Of a stretch of 9,481 nucleotides of DNA, positions 6,382 to 9,481 are shown in pieces; position 1 is the first letter of the stretch; each line of letters begins with the position of its first letter. The translations under genes were made by a program, and so were the position numbers. Location of the stretch: assembly GCA_002348345.1 (NCBI GenBank), contig DEAY01000426.1, forward strand, positions 1 to 9,481, given 5' to 3'. The DNA comes from Verrucomicrobia bacterium UBA2970 (GTDB taxonomy: Bacteria; Verrucomicrobiota; Verrucomicrobiia; Limisphaerales; AAA164-E04). The notes under the pieces are model-generated. The model was not told the DNA's origin, did no database searches, and saw only the letters and a list, made by a program, of their open reading frames with translations.

Positions 6382-7775
6382 CCGTGCTTCATCCTGGTTA
6401 CACGCGACGGCGAATGTTGCAAACGGCGGCGGCTGGCTTTGGAGGGATGGTCCTGAACGCCTTGCTGGCTTCGGAGACCAATCCGCAACGGGCGAAACAG
6501 TCTCAGGTTCCCGCTCGCGCCCGGCGGATGGTCTTCTTATTCATGAAAGGGGGGCCGTCCCACGTCGATACCTTTGACCCCAAGCCGCTCTTGGATCGGG
6601 ACCATGGGAAGCCCCTGCCCTTCGACCTTCCGGAAGTGACCTTTGCCAAACAGGGAAACTTGCTTAAATCTCCATGGACGTTTCACCGACACGGAGCCAG
6701 TGGTTTGCCAGTGAGTGAACTGTTTCCCCTCACCGCCCAACACATCGACGACCTTTGCCTGTTGCGATCGGTCCACGGGACCAATCCGGCCCATGGGGGG
6801 GCGGCGTTGAAGCTCCATACCGGCAGCGACCAGTTTGTGAGGCCGAGTTTTGGGTCGTGGATTACCTACGGCCTGGGATCCGAGAATGAAAACCTTCCCG
6901 CCTTTATCACCATTTGCCCGACGTTGGCTCATGGCGGGGTCAACAATTGGGGAGCGGCCTTTTTACCATCCCACTGTCAGGGCACTCCGATCGGCAATGC
7001 CAGTCAGTCCGCCTCCCAGGTAGCCGTCCAACACATCGCCAACGCCCGGACCTCGGCCGAATTGCAACGAGAGCAGCTGAAATTGATCACGGGGTTCAAT
7101 CGCGACTTTAACGACTCCACCGCGCCAGACCCGGTGCTGGAAGGTCGGCTCAATTCATATGAATTGGCCTTCCGAATGCAGGCGTCGATGCCGGAACTGC
7201 AGGATTTCTCCGGCGAATCGCGGAGCATCCGCAAGCTTTACGGGATTGACGACCCCGTGACCGAGGATTTCGGGCGGCAATGTTTGATGGCCCGCCGTTT
7301 TCTGGAGCGAGGCGTTCGCTTCGTCCAGGTGACGCACAGCGATAGCCATGTTCAGTGGGACCAACACAGCAACCTTTATCAGGGGCATACGAAGAACGCC
7401 GCGGAGGTGGATCGGCCCATTGCCGGGTTCTTGGCGGATCTCAAGGCCAGGGGCTTGTTGGAAGATACGTTGGTGCTCTGGGGGGGGGAGTTTGGTCGGA
7501 CCCCCACTGTCCAAGGAACGGATGGACGGGATCACAATCCTCATGGATTCAGCATGTGGATGGCGGGGGGCGGCGTGAAGGGAGGATTTGCCTACGGCGC
7601 GACCGATGACTATGGCTACTATGCCGCCGAAAACAAAATGCATGTGCATGATCTTCATGCCACGGCCTTGCATCTCCTGGGGCTGGATCACGAACAATTG
7701 ACCTACCGCTACGCTGGCAGGGATTTTCGCTTGACCGATGTCGAGGGGAGGGTGGCCAAGGCGATCGTGGCCTAA
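6378..7775 (+). CDS. Tat-exported DUF1501 protein (alkaline phosphatase/sulfatase-like fold)
   Basis: This 465-residue protein belongs to the DUF1501 family, which is related to the sulfatase/alkaline phosphatase fold. Residues 9-15 (TRRRMLQ) followed by an alanine- and glycine-rich hydrophobic stretch form a twin-arginine signal, so it should cross the membrane folded. The family's opening motif GGPSHVDTFDPK is at 58-69. Later come W368-GGEFGRTP-376, G383-RDHNPHGF-391 with paired D385/H386, and HDLHAT at 424-429. The acidic and histidine residues in these motifs sit where metal ligands occur in the fold, but I cannot confirm a complete metal site. The ATG overlaps the upstream stop as ATGA, with no independent Shine-Dalgarno sequence, so translation is probably coupled. 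This gene order is the usual one for the two families. The coding sequence contains a run of nine G at 7480-7488 inside WGGE; the frame is intact here. The enzymatic activity is unknown. The annotation sulfatase would be an over-call, because the sulfatase C/S-x-P-x-R motif is not visible. Confidence 0.92.
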   Translation: MTVLHPGYTRRRMLQTAAAGFGGMVLNALLASETNPQRAKQSQVPARARRMVFLFMKGGPSHVDTFDPKPLLDRDHGKPLPFDLPEVTFAKQGNLLKSPWTFHRHGASGLPVSELFPLTAQHIDDLCLLRSVHGTNPAHGGAALKLHTGSDQFVRPSFGSWITYGLGSENENLPAFITICPTLAHGGVNNWGAAFLPSHCQGTPIGNASQSASQVAVQHIANARTSAELQREQLKLITGFNRDFNDSTAPDPVLEGRLNSYELAFRMQASMPELQDFSGESRSIRKLYGIDDPVTEDFGRQCLMARRFLERGVRFVQVTHSDSHVQWDQHSNLYQGHTKNAAEVDRPIAGFLADLKARGLLEDTLVLWGGEFGRTPTVQGTDGRDHNPHGFSMWMAGGGVKGGFAYGATDDYGYYAAENKMHVHDLHATALHLLGLDHEQLTYRYAGRDFRLTDVEGRVAKAIVA

Positions 7776-7798
7776 GCCCCCGGGGGGGCTGCCTTGGC
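7755..7798 (+). terminator. Nested inverted repeat at the end of the DUF1501 gene (possible terminator or 3' stem)
   Basis: GCCAAGGC (7755-7762) is exactly complementary to GCCTTGGC (7791-7798). Inside it, AGCCCC (7775-7780) pairs with GGGGCT (7785-7790), stacking directly on the outer arm and leaving an unpaired 12-base stretch on the left side. The repeat starts within the last DUF1501 codons and contains its stop codon. No T-run follows, so it is not a standard intrinsic terminator. It could be a 3' stabilising stem, or terminate with help from Rho or another factor. Confidence 0.4.
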
Positions 7799-7952
7799 TG
7801 GGGCGCGGATGGAATGGGGTCGATTCGAGGCATCGGGGTTGATGAGACAGGCCAGGGCGGAGAGGTCGAATGCTTCACTTGGAGGAAGAAGGGAGCGCCG
7901 CCGTCTGGGCTCATGAGTCGGTCTTGCAAGAAGGAGGGGCTCTGATCACACT

Positions 7953-7957
7953 CAGGG
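7953..7957 (+). promoter_or_regulatory. Ribosome binding site deciding the start of the alpha/beta hydrolase gene
   Basis: AGGGG ends 8 bases before ATG 7966, which opens a clear signal peptide. A GTG at 7963 lies in frame directly before it. The frame is open from ATG 7870, but those extra 32 residues would bury the signal peptide inside the protein. Confidence 0.55.
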
Positions 7958-7965
7958 GCAACGTG

Positions 7966-8856
7966 ATGAAAAAACTCCTTCTCGTGATCATGACGGTGTC
8001 GCTCTTGGCGGCGATCGTCCGTGCCGAAGACGCCCGTCCCCTCTTTGAGCGACAAGATGATGTGGTCTACCACCAGGCCCACGGTGTGGCGCTGGTTGCC
8101 GATATTTTTTCTCCAAGCAAGAGCTCCAACGGGCACGCCATTGTGGTGGTGGCCAGCGGCGCCTGGTCATCCGACCGGGGGAAGATCAGGGATCTCAATC
8201 GATCGGGACTCTTCGAGGAGTTGTGTTTGAGGGGCTTTCAAGTGTTTGCCATTCGACCGGGGTCCATCAGTCGTTTCTCTGCACACGACATGAAGGCGCA
8301 TGTCGAGGCCGGCATCCGTTGGGTCAAGGGGCAAGCTGACGATTATGCCATCGACCCGGAGAAGCTGGGCTTATTCGGGGCGTCAGCGGGAGGCCACCTC
8401 GCGAGTTTGGTCGCGGTCACCAATCCTCCGACCGACCCCCAGGTGGATGCCTCCGTCTCAGCCGTGGGCGTCTTCTTTCCCCCGACCGATTTCCTAGACT
8501 TCGGAGGTCAAGCGCTTGATCCCAGAAAAGGAGGGCGCTTGAATCAAATCCTCATGGGGCTCGCTTTCCGCGACGACAGAGGGGAGCTCACCGACCGGGA
8601 AGTTATGGAGAAGGCAACGGCGATTTCTCCGGCGCGGCTGGTCTCCAGGCAAGCGCCTCCTGTTCTCGTCATTCACGGCGATGCCGACCCATTGGTGCCG
8701 CTGCAACAATCTCAAAGACTGGTCGCCGCACTCAATGAGGCGGGAGCCCAAGGCACCCTGATTGTGAAGGAAGGAGGCGCTCATCCCTGGCCGACGGTCA
8801 GGGAAGAAGTGGCGGTGATGGCCACCTGGTTTGAGGACACCCTGCAAGGACGCTGA
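7966..8856 (+). CDS. Exported alpha/beta hydrolase (esterase-like)
   Basis: This is a secreted or periplasmic serine hydrolase of the alpha/beta fold, 296 residues. Residues 1-20 form a signal peptide (MKK, then LLLVIMTVSLLAA) with a likely cleavage after V-R-A20. The nucleophile is S140 in GASAGGH (138-144), D241 lies in HGDADPLVP, and H273 lies in GGAHPW, giving a complete Ser-Asp-His triad in the usual order and spacing. Where many esterases of this group have HGGG for the oxyanion hole, this protein reads VVASGAW, so the substrate class is hard to guess. Carboxylesterase or carbohydrate-ester deacetylase activity are options, and a dipeptidyl peptidase-like activity is less likely without a propeller domain. 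It lies 190 bases after the DUF1501 gene, beyond a possible transcript-end stem, so it probably has its own promoter, though none is clear. The triad and export are well supported; the substrate is not. Confidence 0.88.
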   Translation: MKKLLLVIMTVSLLAAIVRAEDARPLFERQDDVVYHQAHGVALVADIFSPSKSSNGHAIVVVASGAWSSDRGKIRDLNRSGLFEELCLRGFQVFAIRPGSISRFSAHDMKAHVEAGIRWVKGQADDYAIDPEKLGLFGASAGGHLASLVAVTNPPTDPQVDASVSAVGVFFPPTDFLDFGGQALDPRKGGRLNQILMGLAFRDDRGELTDREVMEKATAISPARLVSRQAPPVLVIHGDADPLVPLQQSQRLVAALNEAGAQGTLIVKEGGAHPWPTVREEVAVMATWFEDTLQGR

Positions 8857-9033
8857 TTGGAAAGCCGCGCCGGTCCCGAGGGCTGTGTCAAACGAATGCG
8901 GGTGTGATCGCGCGCCAGCGCAGGAATCCCTGAGGGAGCGGGAGACGAGGATGAGTCGAAGCCAGTGAGGTGGAGCCCGCGTGAAGGACTGAATCGCCTA
9001 GATGAAGTGCCCTCTGAGGTTCCTTTGGTGGGG
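8857..9033. other. Convergent intergenic region
   Basis: The alpha/beta hydrolase and the minus-strand acetyltransferase genes end facing each other here, so a two-way terminator would be expected. I see only weak short palindromes (GCGC-GCCA-GCGC near 8910-8925 and TCCC-TGA-GGGA near 8927-8937) and no T-runs, so no terminator is called. Confidence 0.4.
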
Positions 9034-9481
9034 CTATTGGGGGGCTCGGAGCATTGCCGTGAACACGGGACAGCCTCCTGAGCGAACTTCGCCAGCAACC
9101 CGAAAGCCGTGCCGTTCATAGAGGGTAATGTTTCGAGGATTGGACGATTCGAGATAGGCACGAGAACCGGTCTCATCGCATTTGGCGATCGCATGGCTCA
9201 TGAGTTGCGTGCCCAGCCCATGACCGTGACAATGCGGATCCACGGCGATCAGTGGCAGGAACCAATGCGGTTCATGGGGGTGGTATCCACCCAATTCTTC
9301 AAGGGCCGCAAGCAACGGGCCCTGCTTTTCGGGGGCAATGGCCGATGAAACAAAGGCCCCAAGCGCTTCCTCATCGGGTCCTTCGCCCGGGGGAAGCCAT
9401 AGGGCGGCGCCAGAAAGATGTTCTTCCACCCAAGCGGTCCCATTCCCGAATGCCTTCCCGCCATAGGCATTCACGAATTCG
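9034..9481 (-). CDS. GNAT family N-acetyltransferase, 5' end cut off by the window
   Basis: This is the C-terminal part (at least 146 residues) of an acetyl-CoA-dependent N-acetyltransferase. Counting from the GTG at 9474, LSGAALWLPPGEGPDE is at 20-35. HWFLPLIAVDP (70-80) is the central strand, HCHGHGLG (81-88) the acetyl-CoA pyrophosphate loop (motif A), and AYLESSNPRN followed by LYERHGF (118-124) forms motif B. The loop has H83 where Q or R is usual. The frame stays open upstream to the window edge (codons for Glu and Phe precede the GTG), and members with the ALWLPPG segment normally have several dozen residues before it, so GTG 9474 is probably an internal valine and the true start lies beyond 9481. 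The stop is TAG at 9034-9036. The substrate is unknown. It does not resemble the beta-lysine acetyltransferase AblB closely enough to link it to the aminomutase 7 kb away. Confidence 0.85.
   Translation of the reverse strand, partial: EFVNAYGGKAFGNGTAWVEEHLSGAALWLPPGEGPDEEALGAFVSSAIAPEKQGPLLAALEELGGYHPHEPHWFLPLIAVDPHCHGHGLGTQLMSHAIAKCDETGSRAYLESSNPRNITLYERHGFRVAGEVRSGGCPVFTAMLRAPQ

Noticed and set aside
9475..9480. EcoRI site (GAATTC) at the right edge as a cloning boundary
   Set aside because: GAATTC also occurs inside the window (for example near 610, 1090, 1742 and 3621) and the left edge has none, so the edge match is probably chance.
9034..9481. GNAT gene as the missing AblB partner of KamA
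   Set aside because: It is about 7 kb away, on the opposite strand, and its ALWLPPG and NPRN segments fit a general GNAT group rather than AblB.

Overview
The window is a GC-rich bacterial chromosome segment. The best taxonomic clue is the pair of adjacent genes for a PSCyt1–DUF1549–DUF1553 protein and a DUF1501 protein. These families are greatly expanded in Planctomycetota and Verrucomicrobiota and scarce in most other phyla, so a member of that superphylum is the likely source. I cannot narrow it further from sequence alone. I see no tRNA, rRNA, CRISPR array, insertion sequence, phage or plasmid feature.

Layout, left to right. Positions 1-343 hold no supportable gene. A KamA-family radical SAM aminomutase (344-1768, +) has all of its cofactor motifs and the two aspartates that bind the lysine side chain in lysine 2,3-aminomutase. 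A M20 family metallohydrolase follows on the same strand (2050-3219), with every metal-ligand position filled. The pair resembles the aminomutase and deacylase members of the Bacillus yodP-yodO-yodQ lysine/beta-lysine cluster, but the 281-base gap makes an operon uncertain. A 423-base gap with one doubtful 103-codon ORF leads to a two-gene unit: an exported cytochrome-like PSCyt1/DUF1549/DUF1553 protein (3643-6381) and a Tat-exported DUF1501 protein (6378-7775). These two overlap by the four bases ATGA and are almost certainly translationally coupled. A long inverted repeat spans the end of the DUF1501 gene. An exported alpha/beta hydrolase (7966-8856) follows. At the right edge a convergent, incomplete GNAT acetyltransferase lies on the minus strand (9034 to beyond 9481).

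How the genes may work together: KamA would make a beta-amino acid (probably beta-lysine) in the cytoplasm, and the M20 enzyme could cleave an N-acyl derivative of that or a related amino acid. The DUF1549/1553 and DUF1501 proteins and the hydrolase all carry export signals, so the middle of the window looks like a periplasmic or cell-surface function, with a haem-binding site in the first protein. No substrate can be assigned. I found no convincing evidence for a wholly new system. The most useful leads are the KamA/M20 pair, the coupled exported pair with two CxxCH motifs, and the nested inverted repeat after the DUF1501 gene.
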